Notes: generated from the sequence alone by a model not told the origin. A stretch of DNA of 64,000 nt from Exiguobacterium sp018617385 (GCF_018617385.1 NZ_JACSKA010000001.1:992001-1056000), one strand, 5' to 3'. Counted from the stretch's first letter, positions 1-9,298 are shown. Numbers and translations: made by a program.

Positions 1-477
1 GTCGAAGAAGTAGTCGCGATGGGTAGATATGGACGTCTCGGTTTATTCAAACGTTTGAAGATGGAAGACCAGGCAGCGATTCAAAATGCGTTACAAACGG
101 TCAACATGTGGCAGTATCGTCATCGGAAAATTGGAGATCTATCCGGAGGACAACAACAGCGCGTCTTTATCGCCCGAGCGATGGTCAACCAACCTGATCT
201 ATTGATTCTCGATGAGCCGACTGTCGGTGTGGACCAAAAGCACTTACAAGATTTTTATGAAGTCTTGCATATGCTTCGTGAACATACGACTTGTACGTTC
301 GTCCTCGTCACCCACGATTTAAACGTGGTGACCGACCTCGTCACAAAAGTCGTCCATCTCGACCGCGGACGATTGGCATGTAATTGTGGACTGAGAGAAT
401 ACAGCGAGCTCGGAGAACTCGCATCGTCCATCAAACCTTATCCTGTTAAAGTACTTGTTCACGAGGGAACGACATGA
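1..477 (+). CDS. znuC: Zinc ABC transporter ATP-binding protein (5' end cut by window)
   Basis: ATPase subunit of a metal ABC importer; it powers uptake through the permease encoded next door. The left edge removes the N-terminal part with Walker A. What remains shows the ABC signature LSGGQQQRV (about nt 139-165), Walker B with LLILDEPTVG (about nt 199-228) and the switch-histidine motif LVTHD (about nt 304-318). Its stop overlaps the znuB start by 4 nt (ATGA), so translation is probably coupled. The Fur-family gene that follows argues for zinc; a manganese importer of the same family is the alternative. Confidence 0.85.
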   Translation, partial: VEEVVAMGRYGRLGLFKRLKMEDQAAIQNALQTVNMWQYRHRKIGDLSGGQQQRVFIARAMVNQPDLLILDEPTVGVDQKHLQDFYEVLHMLREHTTCTFVLVTHDLNVVTDLVTKVVHLDRGRLACNCGLREYSELGELASSIKPYPVKVLVHEGTT

Positions 478-1331
478 TCTCAGATCTTTGGACATATAGT
501 TTTTTACGTTATGCGTTCATTGCAGCACTTGTGATTGGGTTTACCGCACCGCTCATCGGTTCATTTATCGTGGTGAGACGGATGAGCTTGATTGCCGATG
601 CATTGTCACACATGACGCTTGCCGGAATTTCGTTCAGTTTATTTCTTGGACAATATATTGCTCTATTCGCTGATCTCAACCCCTTATATATGGGAACGCT
701 CATCTCTGTATTGGCGGCGTTAGGGCTCAACTGGCTTCGAGGGAAATATGTGCACTTCCAGGAACTATCCATTCCGATCATGATGTCCGCAGGAATGGGA
801 CTAAGTGCCATCTTTATCTCGCTATCGCGAGGATTCTCGGTCGACTTGTCCACACTCTTGTTCGGATCGATCTCTGCTGTGAGTCAATCGGACATCACAT
901 TGATCGTCAGTGTGGCCGTCTTGACGTTTCTTGTGATCTTTATCTTCTATAAGCAGTTGTTGTTCTTGTCGTTTGATGAGGAGCAGGCAAAAGTGTCGGG
1001 ATTACCGAGTACGATGCTTCATCTGTTATTCATGTTCATCGTAGCGCTTGTGATTGCCGTCAGCATGCGAATTGTCGGAACGCTTCTCGTATCAAGCTTG
1101 ATTACGTTACCCGTCGCAGCGGCGCTACGCTTTACATCGAGCTTCAAACAGACCATTCTCTGGTCCATCATCTTCGGAGAGGTCGCGACAATCGGTGGGC
1201 TCGTCCTTGCGTATGATCTCGATGTCGCTCCAGGCGGTGTCATCGTATTGATTGCGGTCGGTATTTTAGCAGCCGTCATGGCACTCGAGAAAGTCATGAG
1301 TTTCAAGAAAAAGGAGGTACAACATGAATGA
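474..1331 (+). CDS. znuB: Zinc ABC transporter permease
   Basis: Integral membrane subunit of the ABC-3 (ZnuB/MntB/TroC) family, 285 aa, the usual length. The sequence is hydrophobic throughout, with about eight likely membrane spans. The conserved N-terminal segment RRMSLIADALSH (about residues 34-45) matches the family signature around the ATPase-coupling region. It starts inside the znuC stop and ends 8 nt inside the zur start, so the three genes form one operon. Substrate is inferred from zur; a Zur box would lie upstream of the window and cannot be checked here. Confidence 0.88.
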   Translation: MISDLWTYSFLRYAFIAALVIGFTAPLIGSFIVVRRMSLIADALSHMTLAGISFSLFLGQYIALFADLNPLYMGTLISVLAALGLNWLRGKYVHFQELSIPIMMSAGMGLSAIFISLSRGFSVDLSTLLFGSISAVSQSDITLIVSVAVLTFLVIFIFYKQLLFLSFDEEQAKVSGLPSTMLHLLFMFIVALVIAVSMRIVGTLLVSSLITLPVAAALRFTSSFKQTILWSIIFGEVATIGGLVLAYDLDVAPGGVIVLIAVGILAAVMALEKVMSFKKKEVQHE

Positions 1332-1749
1332 GACTGAACAATTGAATCGTCTGCGTGCATCTTCTTTAAAAGTGACGCCGAAACGTCTTGAAATGTATGC
1401 TTATCTCTCTGAAGAAGATCGATATATCAGTGCGAAGGAAGTACTCGAGTACATGCGAGACAAACATCCGACGATGAGTTTTGACACGGTGTATCGAAAC
1501 TTGAAGTCGTTTGCGGAGGAAGGATTACTTGAAGCGACGGAACTCGATGGTGAGAAATCCTTTCGAGTCACCTGCAGTGCGGCACATCACCATCATCATT
1601 TGATCTGTCGGAGCTGTGGAAAGACGAAACTGCTCGATTTATGTCCGATGCGCTTTGTAGAGGCGCTCGACCCTGAATTTGAAGTGGTCGATCATAAATT
1701 TGAGATATATGGGTATTGTAAAGAATGTAAGCAAAAGGGATTGATTTGA
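1324..1749 (+). CDS. zur: Fur-family zinc uptake regulator
   Basis: DNA-binding repressor of 141 aa, the normal Fur-family size. The N-terminal winged helix (about residues 10-85) precedes a dimerisation and metal domain containing a run of histidines (AAHHHHHL) and two CxxC pairs, CRSC and CKEC, which form the structural zinc site in this family. The start at 1324 has AAGGAGG just upstream, inside znuB. Co-transcription with znuCB points to Zur rather than Fur or PerR, and to autoregulation of the operon. Fur-family paralogues are hard to separate by sequence alone. Confidence 0.85.
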   Translation: MNETEQLNRLRASSLKVTPKRLEMYAYLSEEDRYISAKEVLEYMRDKHPTMSFDTVYRNLKSFAEEGLLEATELDGEKSFRVTCSAAHHHHHLICRSCGKTKLLDLCPMRFVEALDPEFEVVDHKFEIYGYCKECKQKGLI

Positions 1750-1764
1750 TTCAATCCCTTTTTT
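1733..1764 (+). terminator. Rho-independent terminator of znu-zur
   Basis: Perfect 12-bp stem (1733-1744 with 1751-1762), 6-nt loop, ending in a T-run. It overlaps the zur stop codon. Confidence 0.85.
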
Positions 1765-1784
1765 GTATCGAAGGGGGAGGTCAG

Positions 1785-3173
1785 ATGATCTATACAGCTG
1801 CTGAAATCAAGCAGATTGATCGCACAGCAATCCAAAATGGGATGCCCGAAGAGGTGTTGATGGAGCGAGCGGCCTCGGCGATTGTGCCTCACATTCGAAT
1901 CGAATCGCAGGCTACCATTTTGGTGATTTGTGGGACAGGCAACAACGGTGGAGACGGTTGGGTCGTCGCTCGAGAACTTGCTATGAGAGGGCATGAGGTC
2001 AGCGTATGGTCACCGTTAGGGAAAAGTAAGTCTGAGGCGGCTGCAATACACGCTTCCTACGCCTCCGCATTTGTTCACCTTGTGGAGCGGCCGATTGAAA
2101 CAGATGTCATCATTGATGCCTTGTTCGGTGTCGGATTGTCCGGTCCCGTGACTGGTCACGCGCGGGAAGTGATTGAATGGGTGAATCATCAATCGACGCC
2201 GGTCATCTCGATTGACGTACCGTCAGGCATACCGAGTGATCACACTCGTGACTTTGATGACATGGCGATTCGGGCGACATATACGTATTCGTTACACGGT
2301 TTCAAGCGTTCGACATTCTTAAATCGGACGGCTCCGTTCTATGGCAAAGTGGAACGGGTTGATATCGGACTCCCGCATACATCCGATTGGAAGGTGTTGA
2401 CCGAAACTGATTTCGATCGATCTCTTTTGGAGCGCGATCAATTCAGCCATAAGACGACATATGGACTTGGGATGCTCATCGGAGGGAGTCGTCATTTTCT
2501 CGGTGCACCATTCTTGGGTGGTCGTGCTGCAACTCGTTCTGGCATTGGCTTATTGCGTCTATCCATTCCACGCGAAGCGAGCCCGCTCATCTCAACATTA
2601 CCTGAAGCGATGTATCAGCAACACACCGATGTGGTGGAACAATCGTACGATGCACTGGCCATCGGTCCCGGAATGGTCGAAGGGGAGGCGTTGAATCTCA
2701 TCTGGCAATACGCGAAACAGCAGCCCTGTCCTGTCATTTTGGATGCTGGGGCATTGTCGACGAAACGACTGGAAACCCGGGGGCCGCTCACGCTCACACC
2801 GCATCCAGGTGAATTTTCAAGATTGACCGGTAAATCGGTCGAAGAAATTGAGGCAGACCGCTTCTCCATCGCTTGTGAGTTCGCGAAACGACACCGGGTC
2901 CATTTGATATTGAAAGGCACGTATACGCTCATCGTCGCACCTGACGGAACAGGTGCCGTCAATACTGTTGAAGCGTCGGCGTTAGCGAAAGGTGGAAGTG
3001 GGGACGTGTTGACTGGAATCCTTCTGGCGCTATGGGCTAGAAAAGAAAAACCTTCGTCACCGAACGAGCAAGCGGTGCTATGGCATGCGCTCGCTGCCAA
3101 GTCGATTAGCCAGACGATACACCCCGCAAGTGTACTCGCTAGCGATCTAATCGAAGAGCTCGGACGAATGTAA
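1785..3173 (+). CDS. nnr: Bifunctional NAD(P)HX epimerase / ADP-dependent NAD(P)HX dehydratase
   Basis: Metabolite-repair enzyme of 462 aa that epimerises and dehydrates the damaged hydrated forms of NADH and NADPH. The N-terminal half is a YjeF_N epimerase with the motif CGTGNNGGDG (about residue 50). The C-terminal half is a ribokinase-like YjeF_C dehydratase with LTPHPGEF and AKGGSGDVLTG. The start at 1785 has GGGGGAGG upstream; an in-frame start 39 nt earlier would lie in the zur terminator and is rejected. The fused architecture is standard in Bacillales. Confidence 0.93.
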   Translation: MIYTAAEIKQIDRTAIQNGMPEEVLMERAASAIVPHIRIESQATILVICGTGNNGGDGWVVARELAMRGHEVSVWSPLGKSKSEAAAIHASYASAFVHLVERPIETDVIIDALFGVGLSGPVTGHAREVIEWVNHQSTPVISIDVPSGIPSDHTRDFDDMAIRATYTYSLHGFKRSTFLNRTAPFYGKVERVDIGLPHTSDWKVLTETDFDRSLLERDQFSHKTTYGLGMLIGGSRHFLGAPFLGGRAATRSGIGLLRLSIPREASPLISTLPEAMYQQHTDVVEQSYDALAIGPGMVEGEALNLIWQYAKQQPCPVILDAGALSTKRLETRGPLTLTPHPGEFSRLTGKSVEEIEADRFSIACEFAKRHRVHLILKGTYTLIVAPDGTGAVNTVEASALAKGGSGDVLTGILLALWARKEKPSSPNEQAVLWHALAAKSISQTIHPASVLASDLIEELGRM

Positions 3174-3206
3174 AAGGCAAGCCCGATTGTGTCGGGCTTG
3201 CCTTTT
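3172..3206. terminator. Bidirectional terminator between nnr and the nucleotidase gene
   Basis: Perfect 15-bp stem (3172-3186 with 3192-3206), loop TTGTG. A-tract and T-tract arms let it serve both converging genes, and it overlaps both stop codons. Confidence 0.88.
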
Positions 3207-3789
3207 AACGTTGCTGTAGAACGATTTGTTTCTCCAATTGCGCGACATGGTGATGCGCCTCACGCCATGTCGAAATGCGAGTTACGCCCTCTGGTAACGT
3301 CTTACGATTATAGGGTGCGTCGAATAGGAGTACGGGAATTGACGTTTCTTCATGAATCGAGATGGCATTCTCATACCGGTCTTCCATAAACAGTTCGAGT
3401 GACAAGTCTTTGACGACATTGATTTTATCGTGAGAACCGGTCATGACCAACGAATCGAGTGGCAAGCGATGCTGTTTGATCCATTCTTCCGTAACCGGTC
3501 GAACCGCCTCACTTCGGGCGGTGACGTAGTGCAGGTGATGCTGCTGCTTTAATTCCCATAACACATCCAACACATCAGAGTGCGGAAGAGAACGACGGTA
3601 AATCGCTTCTTCATGCCCCTCTTCAATCATAAACTTCCAAAATTCATGTTGCTCCATCGTCGTATACGTGTGTAACTCGTACTCGGTCGCACGATGATAG
3701 TCAATCGAATAGCCGAGTGATTCATTCATATATAGAAAACAACTTTTAGGATCTGTAACGGTTCCATCCAAATCAATGCCGATTCGCAT
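3205..3789 (-). CDS. HAD-family 5'(3')-deoxyribonucleotidase-like phosphatase (YqfW-like)
   Basis: Cytoplasmic HAD-fold hydrolase of 194 aa. It begins with the nucleophile motif DLDGT (Asp near residue 5), has a conserved threonine in VTARSE (motif II) and a late acidic motif in MEDRYENA. The pattern resembles the NT5C deoxyribonucleotidase group and B. subtilis YqfW, which is itself annotated only as a putative nucleotidase. The start at 3789 is set by AGGAGG 9 nt upstream; six extra codons are open beyond it but lack a ribosome site. Substrate is not known from sequence. Confidence 0.75.
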   Translation of the reverse strand: MRIGIDLDGTVTDPKSCFLYMNESLGYSIDYHRATEYELHTYTTMEQHEFWKFMIEEGHEEAIYRRSLPHSDVLDVLWELKQQHHLHYVTARSEAVRPVTEEWIKQHRLPLDSLVMTGSHDKINVVKDLSLELFMEDRYENAISIHEETSIPVLLFDAPYNRKTLPEGVTRISTWREAHHHVAQLEKQIVLQQR

Positions 3790-3824
3790 CTCATCACTCC
3801 TCCTCACATGCCCTCTATTCTATC

Positions 3825-3853
3825 AAAAACCCGTACGGTTGCAACCGTACGGG
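3825..3853 (-). terminator. Terminator of ispG (minus strand)
   Basis: Perfect 24-nt palindrome (3830-3853, centre near 3841/3842) followed on the minus strand by a T-run (3825-3829). Confidence 0.82.
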
Positions 3854-3864
3854 CATGAGATTCA

Positions 3865-4986
3865 TTAATTTGATTGGTTTGCGAGCTCTTGTTCTTCGCG
3901 CTCACGTTCTGCCATTTTTTCAGCGGCGATCGCATCGATTTCTTTTTTCAATTCTTCGACCATCGTCGCCTCAGGCACTTTGCGGATAATCTTTCCGTGG
4001 CGGAAGAGAAGTCCTTCATTACGTGCGCCTGCGATTCCGATGTCTGCTTCACGAGCCTCACCTGGTCCGTTTACCGCACATCCGAGAACAGCGACTTTAA
4101 TGTTGACGTTGATGTTTTGGATGTATTCTTCTACCTCTTTTGCAATCGAAATCAAATCGATTTCAATTCGTCCGCATGTCGGACAAGAGATCAAAGTCGC
4201 GGCATTTGCCGCAAGTCCGAATGACTTGAGCACTTCTTTCGCAACTTTTACTTCCTCAACCGGGTCATCTGAAAGTGAGACCCGAACCGTTGAACCGATT
4301 CCAAGAGACAGAATCGCACCGAGTCCCGCAGCCGATTTGAGTGAACCGGAGAAGAGTGGACCTGACTCTGTGATTCCGACGTGAAGTGGGTAATCGAACG
4401 TCTTCGCAGCGAGCGTGTAGGCTTCAAGAGCAAGGTTTACGTCTGAAGCTTTGAGCGAGATGATTGTGTTATAGAAGCCGAGGTCCTCGAGAATCTTCAC
4501 GTGGTGCATCGCACTCTCGACCATACCTTGCGCGGTCGGATATCCATACTTTTCAAGGAATTGTTTTTCTAATGAACCGGCGTTGACCCCGATTCGAATT
4601 GGGATCCCTTTTGCTTTCGCCGCGTTGACGACGGCCTCTACTTTCTCACGGCGGCCGATGTTACCCGGGTTGATCCGAATTTTATCGACGCCACTTTCGA
4701 TGGCTTTTAAAGCAAGCTTGTAGTCGAAATGAATGTCGACGACGAGCGGGATGTTGATGCGGCTCTTAATTTCTGCAAGTGCGTCAGCTGCACGTTCGTC
4801 TGGACAAGCCACGCGAACGACTTGGCAACCAGCTTCTTCAAGACGTTTGATCTCGGCGACTGTCGCCTCGACGTCATGCGTTTTCGTAGTGGTCATAGAT
4901 TGAATAATGACTTCGTTCGATCCTCCGATAATCAAGTTACCGACGCGGACCGGACGTGTTAATGAACGATGCAAAATTTCTGACAT
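3865..4986 (-). CDS. ispG: 4-hydroxy-3-methylbut-2-enyl diphosphate synthase (flavodoxin/ferredoxin)
   Basis: Penultimate enzyme of the MEP isoprenoid pathway, converting MEcPP to HMBPP with a [4Fe-4S] cluster. It is 373 aa and has the TIM-barrel opening VGNLIIGG, plus C-terminal cluster cysteines in SCPTCGR and GCAVNGPGE, the latter carrying the conserved glutamate. The start at 4986 follows AAGGAG by 8 nt; eleven further codons upstream lack a ribosome site. dxs and ispA of the same pathway lie near 51 kb in this window. Monocistronic with its own terminator. Confidence 0.95.
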   Translation of the reverse strand: MSEILHRSLTRPVRVGNLIIGGSNEVIIQSMTTTKTHDVEATVAEIKRLEEAGCQVVRVACPDERAADALAEIKSRINIPLVVDIHFDYKLALKAIESGVDKIRINPGNIGRREKVEAVVNAAKAKGIPIRIGVNAGSLEKQFLEKYGYPTAQGMVESAMHHVKILEDLGFYNTIISLKASDVNLALEAYTLAAKTFDYPLHVGITESGPLFSGSLKSAAGLGAILSLGIGSTVRVSLSDDPVEEVKVAKEVLKSFGLAANAATLISCPTCGRIEIDLISIAKEVEEYIQNINVNIKVAVLGCAVNGPGEAREADIGIAGARNEGLLFRHGKIIRKVPEATMVEELKKEIDAIAAEKMAEREREEQELANQSN

Positions 4987-5198
4987 ATACGTAATCTCCT
5001 TCTTTTGGAAAGAATCCAATCGATTTAAGATGATAAGGTTTCTTCATTATCATAACGAAAAGAATGTGAAAAAGCATCTAGGATGCGTGACGGATGTGTG
5101 CTCTTTACAAACTCTAACGCTATCTTAACATCTACTTCATAATTTTCCACCGTCTCAAGACCGATATATAGGCGAGATTAGAAAAAGAGGTGGCATCT

Positions 5199-6899
5199 GT
5201 GAAGTGGAACTTTAAACGAAATCCAATCAAGAGGAAGAGACCGTTGAACAAGGCACGTCAGTATCCTAAATTGGCCCACCGACTCCAGTGGACGCTCATG
5301 CCGATTGTCTTACTCGTCTTCGCGCTCACATTCGGGTGGTTCGCAATCAAATCTGAGCAACTATTGGCATCAGAAATCGAGCAACGGCTCATGCGAGAAG
5401 TCACTGTCATGCGAGAATCGATTAAAACGTCATATAGTGCCTACGTTGCGAATGAGAAACAGTTGGCACGCTCGCTGAAGTCAGCCTATATGCAACAGGC
5501 TTCAATCTTATCGGGGGATGAGTTTGATGCGGCACAATTTTTAGTGCGTGATCAAGCAATTGAACAGCTGACTGGGAAGGAAAGCATAGCGACAGAGAAA
5601 TTGATCGGCAAGTTGTCGAACAGTTCTGAAGCGGAAGTGAAAGAAACTAAAACGTTATTAGTGGCTTCTGTCCCGATACCTGAACTAAAAGCGGATTACG
5701 TCCTTGTCGTTACAAAAGAATCAGTTTTGGGTCCGATGAGTTCGCTACGCCAACATATCGCCTTCATCGTATTGATTGCGATGGTTGGCGTGATGGTTCT
5801 CTTCACGCGGTTGATTCACCGTGAAGTGAAACCACTTAGTGTGTTGGCTGATTCGTTACGAAGTGCCGTGGCATCACGCCGATTCGATGATGTCACACTT
5901 GGATCGAAGTCAAAAGAGATTCATATGTTAGAAACAGAGTTCAACGCGTTCATCACGCTTTGGAATCAATCGATGTCCATGATGGGAAAAACGGCAACGG
6001 CGTTCAATCAAAGCTTACCTGTCTTTAAACTAGAATTACGTAACAGTCACGAACAGGTGGAGCAGTTTCGGGAAGTGGCAGCTACGGTTGAATCGACGAG
6101 CTATTCATATCAATCGGTGACAAATGGCTCTACATCTAAAATGAAAGATGTGACGCGACAAATCGAAGCGCTTGAACAGCAAATCACGAGTGTGGACGAG
6201 CGAGGGAATCAATTGAAGTCTATTTTACATGAAGAACTTGAGACGTTCTCTTCTGTAAGAGACGTGAGTGATTACGTCGAGAAACAAGTGGAGTCGATTC
6301 AGAGACGACTTCTTGAGAGTGAGACGAATTCTTCGAAGGCAGATGTTGCGCTGAAAAGTATCTTATCCGTATCGGCGGCAACAAAGATGTTATCGTTAAA
6401 CGCATCGATTGAAGCGGCACGAGCAGGAGAGCACGGCAAAGGATTTGCTGTCGTTGCCAGTGAAGTGGGGAATTTAGCGAAGATGACAAACGAATCGACG
6501 CTCTTAGCGGTCAGTGCCATCGAAGCATTAAACACAGAGCGAACGGAACTGCTATCTGAAGTCAATGACTTCATTAAAGAAGTTCACCATTTAAAAGATG
6601 CCGTTAGTCGTGTTGAGTCAGGAATTGAAACCATTGATCGTGAGATAAAAGTACAGCTTGACGAATTTCAAGCGATTACGGTCCATACATCGAGTACGGG
6701 CCAGCAGCTGGTTCATTTAATGGAATCGAATGAACAATTGCGCGAAATCAGTTCATTGCTTGAACGAAAATTGATTGAACTGAATACAGGTGTCGATCGC
6801 TGGTCAGATGTTCAGCTTGCCCTTCAAGACGCGGGAACGAATCTTGGAGACCAAAGTGAAGCATTGAATCAGACGCTAAAGGAACTGTCACCAACATAA
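5199..6899 (+). CDS. Methyl-accepting chemotaxis-type receptor
   Basis: Membrane receptor of about 566 aa. One membrane span near residues 27-46 and a second near 185-205 bracket an extracytoplasmic domain of roughly 140 residues with no family I recognise. A short HAMP-like linker follows, then a long coiled-coil signalling domain. The tip hairpin is clear: NASIEAARAGEHGKGFAVVA (about residues 404-423), which contacts CheA/CheW in the family. The flanks of the tip are divergent and no C-terminal CheR-docking pentapeptide is visible. GTG at 5199 is preferred over GTG at 5190 because AGAGGTGG then sits at proper distance. Confidence 0.8.
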   Translation: MKWNFKRNPIKRKRPLNKARQYPKLAHRLQWTLMPIVLLVFALTFGWFAIKSEQLLASEIEQRLMREVTVMRESIKTSYSAYVANEKQLARSLKSAYMQQASILSGDEFDAAQFLVRDQAIEQLTGKESIATEKLIGKLSNSSEAEVKETKTLLVASVPIPELKADYVLVVTKESVLGPMSSLRQHIAFIVLIAMVGVMVLFTRLIHREVKPLSVLADSLRSAVASRRFDDVTLGSKSKEIHMLETEFNAFITLWNQSMSMMGKTATAFNQSLPVFKLELRNSHEQVEQFREVAATVESTSYSYQSVTNGSTSKMKDVTRQIEALEQQITSVDERGNQLKSILHEELETFSSVRDVSDYVEKQVESIQRRLLESETNSSKADVALKSILSVSAATKMLSLNASIEAARAGEHGKGFAVVASEVGNLAKMTNESTLLAVSAIEALNTERTELLSEVNDFIKEVHHLKDAVSRVESGIETIDREIKVQLDEFQAITVHTSSTGQQLVHLMESNEQLREISSLLERKLIELNTGVDRWSDVQLALQDAGTNLGDQSEALNQTLKELSPT

Positions 6900-6934
6900 A
6901 ACAACGTCGGGCTCAAGAGGCTCGACGTTGTTTT
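6898..6934. terminator. Bidirectional terminator between receptor and membrane protein genes
   Basis: Stem 6898-6909 with 6923-6934, extended inward by GGGC/GCTC pairs. It overlaps both stop codons of the converging genes and has A/T tracts on both sides. Confidence 0.8.
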
Positions 6935-7368
6935 GGTTGTGGTACTTTTGTTAGCGGAAAACTGATATAGCCGAGACCGATTATGAAGCCGAGGGTCAGG
7001 AAATCGGGATTCAAATGATAGAAGATGACCAATAACAAGGTTGGGATGAGTGTCATCGCCACAGCATATGGCCAGGCTTGACGATAAGCCCATTTGTTCT
7101 TTGAATAGATTTTCGTAAACAGTTGGACATACAATGCCATGAGTGCAACCCAAATCAAATAGAAGAAGAAGATGGCGAAGCCGTGCAAGAATAGCCACAT
7201 CGGTATGAAAAAGTCAGGACGAATCACGAAAAAGTCTAGTATGGTAATGACGAGAGTTAAGATGAATGTGGCGCCCATGTAGGCATGGAGCGGAGCTAGA
7301 CGAAGTCGAAGTGCACGTTTCGATGGGACTAGGCTCGTTTGAAGAAATGTCAAAATGGTAGAGAGCAT
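6913..7368 (-). CDS. Small polytopic membrane protein of unknown function
   Basis: 151 aa with about four hydrophobic spans (near residues 30-50, 56-85, 98-118 and 122-140). The N-terminal stretch FLQTSLVPSKRALRLR followed by the first span is reminiscent of DUF1189 membrane proteins, which occur in the neighbouring B. subtilis yqgB locus, but this protein is much shorter and I do not claim membership. GGAG precedes the ATG at 7368. No catalytic motif is visible. It converges with the receptor gene. Confidence 0.6.
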   Translation of the reverse strand: MLSTILTFLQTSLVPSKRALRLRLAPLHAYMGATFILTLVITILDFFVIRPDFFIPMWLFLHGFAIFFFYLIWVALMALYVQLFTKIYSKNKWAYRQAWPYAVAMTLIPTLLLVIFYHLNPDFLTLGFIIGLGYISFPLTKVPQPKQRRAS

Positions 7369-7419
7369 ACTAAAAACTCCAATCTGTTATATTACAGTAA
7401 GTCGATAATCTTAAATAAT

Positions 7420-7447
7420 GGTACAGTGTTTTAATAAAACTTTTACA
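7420..7447 (+). promoter_or_regulatory. Possible weak PhoP-box-like repeats upstream of Na/Pi cotransporter
   Basis: GGTACA (7420), TTAATA (7431) and TTTACA (7442) recur with an 11-bp period, as in PhoP boxes; another TTTACA at 7457 is out of phase. Only one of the in-phase copies is a strong match, so this may be chance in AT-rich DNA. Confidence 0.3.
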
Positions 7448-7548
7448 TTAAACGTGTTTACATGATACTGCCGATGAAGGCATAATGAGTAGGGCATTAA
7501 AAACCAAGCAAATCCAACCAATTCTTAATTAAAAGGAGTACAAAAATC

Positions 7549-9192
7549 GTGGAATACAATTTGCAAGAAATGTTATTCATGTTTTTTGGAGGTCTAGGGA
7601 TCTTCCTCTTCGGAATCAAATCGATGGGAGACGGACTCCAAAAGTCTGCAGGGAATCGCCTGCGAGACATCCTTGATAAGTATACAACGAATCCATTCCT
7701 CGGTGTACTCGCCGGGATTATCGTGACAGTATTGATTCAATCATCTTCAGGTACAACCGTCATTACGGTCGGACTTGTTAGCGCCGGGTTCATGACACTC
7801 CGTCAAGCAATCGGGGTCATCATGGGGGCGAACATCGGTACGACGGTGACGGCGTTCATCATCGGATTCGATGTCGGAGAGTACGCGCTCCCGATTATTG
7901 CAATCGGTGCGGTACTATTGTTCTTCTTTAAAAAAGAAAAATTACAACACCTCGGTCAAATCTTCTTTGGCTTCGGGATGTTGTTCTATGGACTTGAATT
8001 GATGGGAAGTGGGATGAAACCACTTCGTTCAAGCGAATATTTCATCGACTTGACGCAATCAATGAGTGACAATCCGTTCCTCGGTGTCATCGTTGGTACA
8101 GTATTTACCGTGATTGTTCAATCATCGTCTGCGACGATTGGAATCTTGCAAGAACTATATGCTGGTGGTTCCATCGATTTAGGTGCTGCTTTACCGGTAT
8201 TGTTCGGAGATAACATCGGAACAACAATCACTGCGATCTTGGCATCGATTGGTGCATCAGTTGCCGCACGTCGTGCAGCAGCGGCACACGTCATCTTTAA
8301 CTTGATTGGTACGACAATCTTTATGATCTTGTTGGTTCCATTCACAAACTATATCTATTGGATCACAGATCTCTTAGCAATCGAAGATAAGATGCAAATC
8401 GCATTCGCACACGGTACGTTTAACGTCGTCAACACATTGATCCAGTTCTGGTTCATCGGAACGATTGCTTGGATTGTGACGAAGTTGGTCCCAGGTGAAG
8501 ACTCGATCGTCGATACGAAAGCACAACATTTAGACCCGATTTTCATTCAACAGTCACCATCAATTGCAGTCGAGCAAGCGAAATATGAAGTCATCCGTAT
8601 GGGAGATTTCGCAAAACTTGGTCTTGATGAAGCACGCAACTATTTGACGACTGGCGACAAGAAGCACGCTGAAAAGTCGGCACATATCGAAGAAGCATTG
8701 AACTCGTTGAATGCGAAAATTACAGATTACCTCGTGAAGTTGGCTGCCGTTGATTTGACGGAACAAGAGTCACAGGAGCACAAAACGCTCATGCATGCCA
8801 TCAACGATATCGAGCGAATCGGTGATCACGTTGAGAACATCATTGAGTTGATTGATTATAAGACAGCTACGAAAGTGACACTTTCGGCAGATGCACAAAA
8901 AGAATTGACTGAAATGTACGACCTCACACGTGCGACGTTAGAGAAATCTCTTCAGACGTTGGCGAGCGGCGACATGGTTGAAGCACGTAAAGTCATTGAA
9001 ATGGAAGCGAAACTCGACATGCTCGAGCGTCAATTCCGTAAGAACCACGTCGTTCGTTTGAACACAGGTGCTTGTGATGGGCAAGCGGGTATGTTCTTCG
9101 TCGATATGCTCTCGAACTTGGAGCGAATCGGTGACCATGCCATGAACATCACGGAAATCACACTCGAAGATGCAAACGAAGTAACCGTATAA
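7549..9192 (+). CDS. Na+/phosphate cotransporter with C-terminal PhoU domain
   Basis: Membrane transporter of 547 aa in the PNaS/NptA family, similar to B. subtilis YjbB. The two inverted family repeats are marked by QSSSGTT (about residue 64) and QSSSATI (about residue 189), within eight or more membrane spans. The last ~200 residues are soluble and PhoU-like, with paired helices ending in ERIGDHAMNI. Start is GTG at 7549 with AAAAGGAG upstream. With pstSCAB further on, the window carries two phosphate uptake routes. Direction of transport (uptake or export) is not decided by sequence. Confidence 0.9.
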   Translation: MEYNLQEMLFMFFGGLGIFLFGIKSMGDGLQKSAGNRLRDILDKYTTNPFLGVLAGIIVTVLIQSSSGTTVITVGLVSAGFMTLRQAIGVIMGANIGTTVTAFIIGFDVGEYALPIIAIGAVLLFFFKKEKLQHLGQIFFGFGMLFYGLELMGSGMKPLRSSEYFIDLTQSMSDNPFLGVIVGTVFTVIVQSSSATIGILQELYAGGSIDLGAALPVLFGDNIGTTITAILASIGASVAARRAAAAHVIFNLIGTTIFMILLVPFTNYIYWITDLLAIEDKMQIAFAHGTFNVVNTLIQFWFIGTIAWIVTKLVPGEDSIVDTKAQHLDPIFIQQSPSIAVEQAKYEVIRMGDFAKLGLDEARNYLTTGDKKHAEKSAHIEEALNSLNAKITDYLVKLAAVDLTEQESQEHKTLMHAINDIERIGDHVENIIELIDYKTATKVTLSADAQKELTEMYDLTRATLEKSLQTLASGDMVEARKVIEMEAKLDMLERQFRKNHVVRLNTGACDGQAGMFFVDMLSNLERIGDHAMNITEITLEDANEVTV

Positions 9193-9198
9193 CTCAGG

Positions 9199-9230
9199 AG
9201 CACTCCAAATGAAATTTGGGGTGCTTTTTC
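9199..9230 (+). terminator. Terminator of the Na/Pi cotransporter gene
   Basis: 12-bp stem with one G-U pair (9199-9210 with 9214-9225), GAA loop, then TTTTT. Confidence 0.85.
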
Positions 9231-9251
9231 TTATTTGGCAAGGAATACTCC

Positions 9252-9280
9252 TTGACACTCTAGGACATATTCAGTATATT
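9252..9280 (+). promoter_or_regulatory. Sigma-A promoter of the tRNA pair
   Basis: Perfect -35 TTGACA (9252-9257), 17-bp spacer and -10 TATATT (9275-9280). The first tRNA starts 19 nt after the -10. Confidence 0.8.
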
Positions 9281-9298
9281 ATTACTGTATAACAACAT

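Noticed and set aside
2615..3100. Long open frame antisense to nnr
   Set aside because: It mirrors the codon pattern of nnr on the other strand and has no ribosome site or family match.
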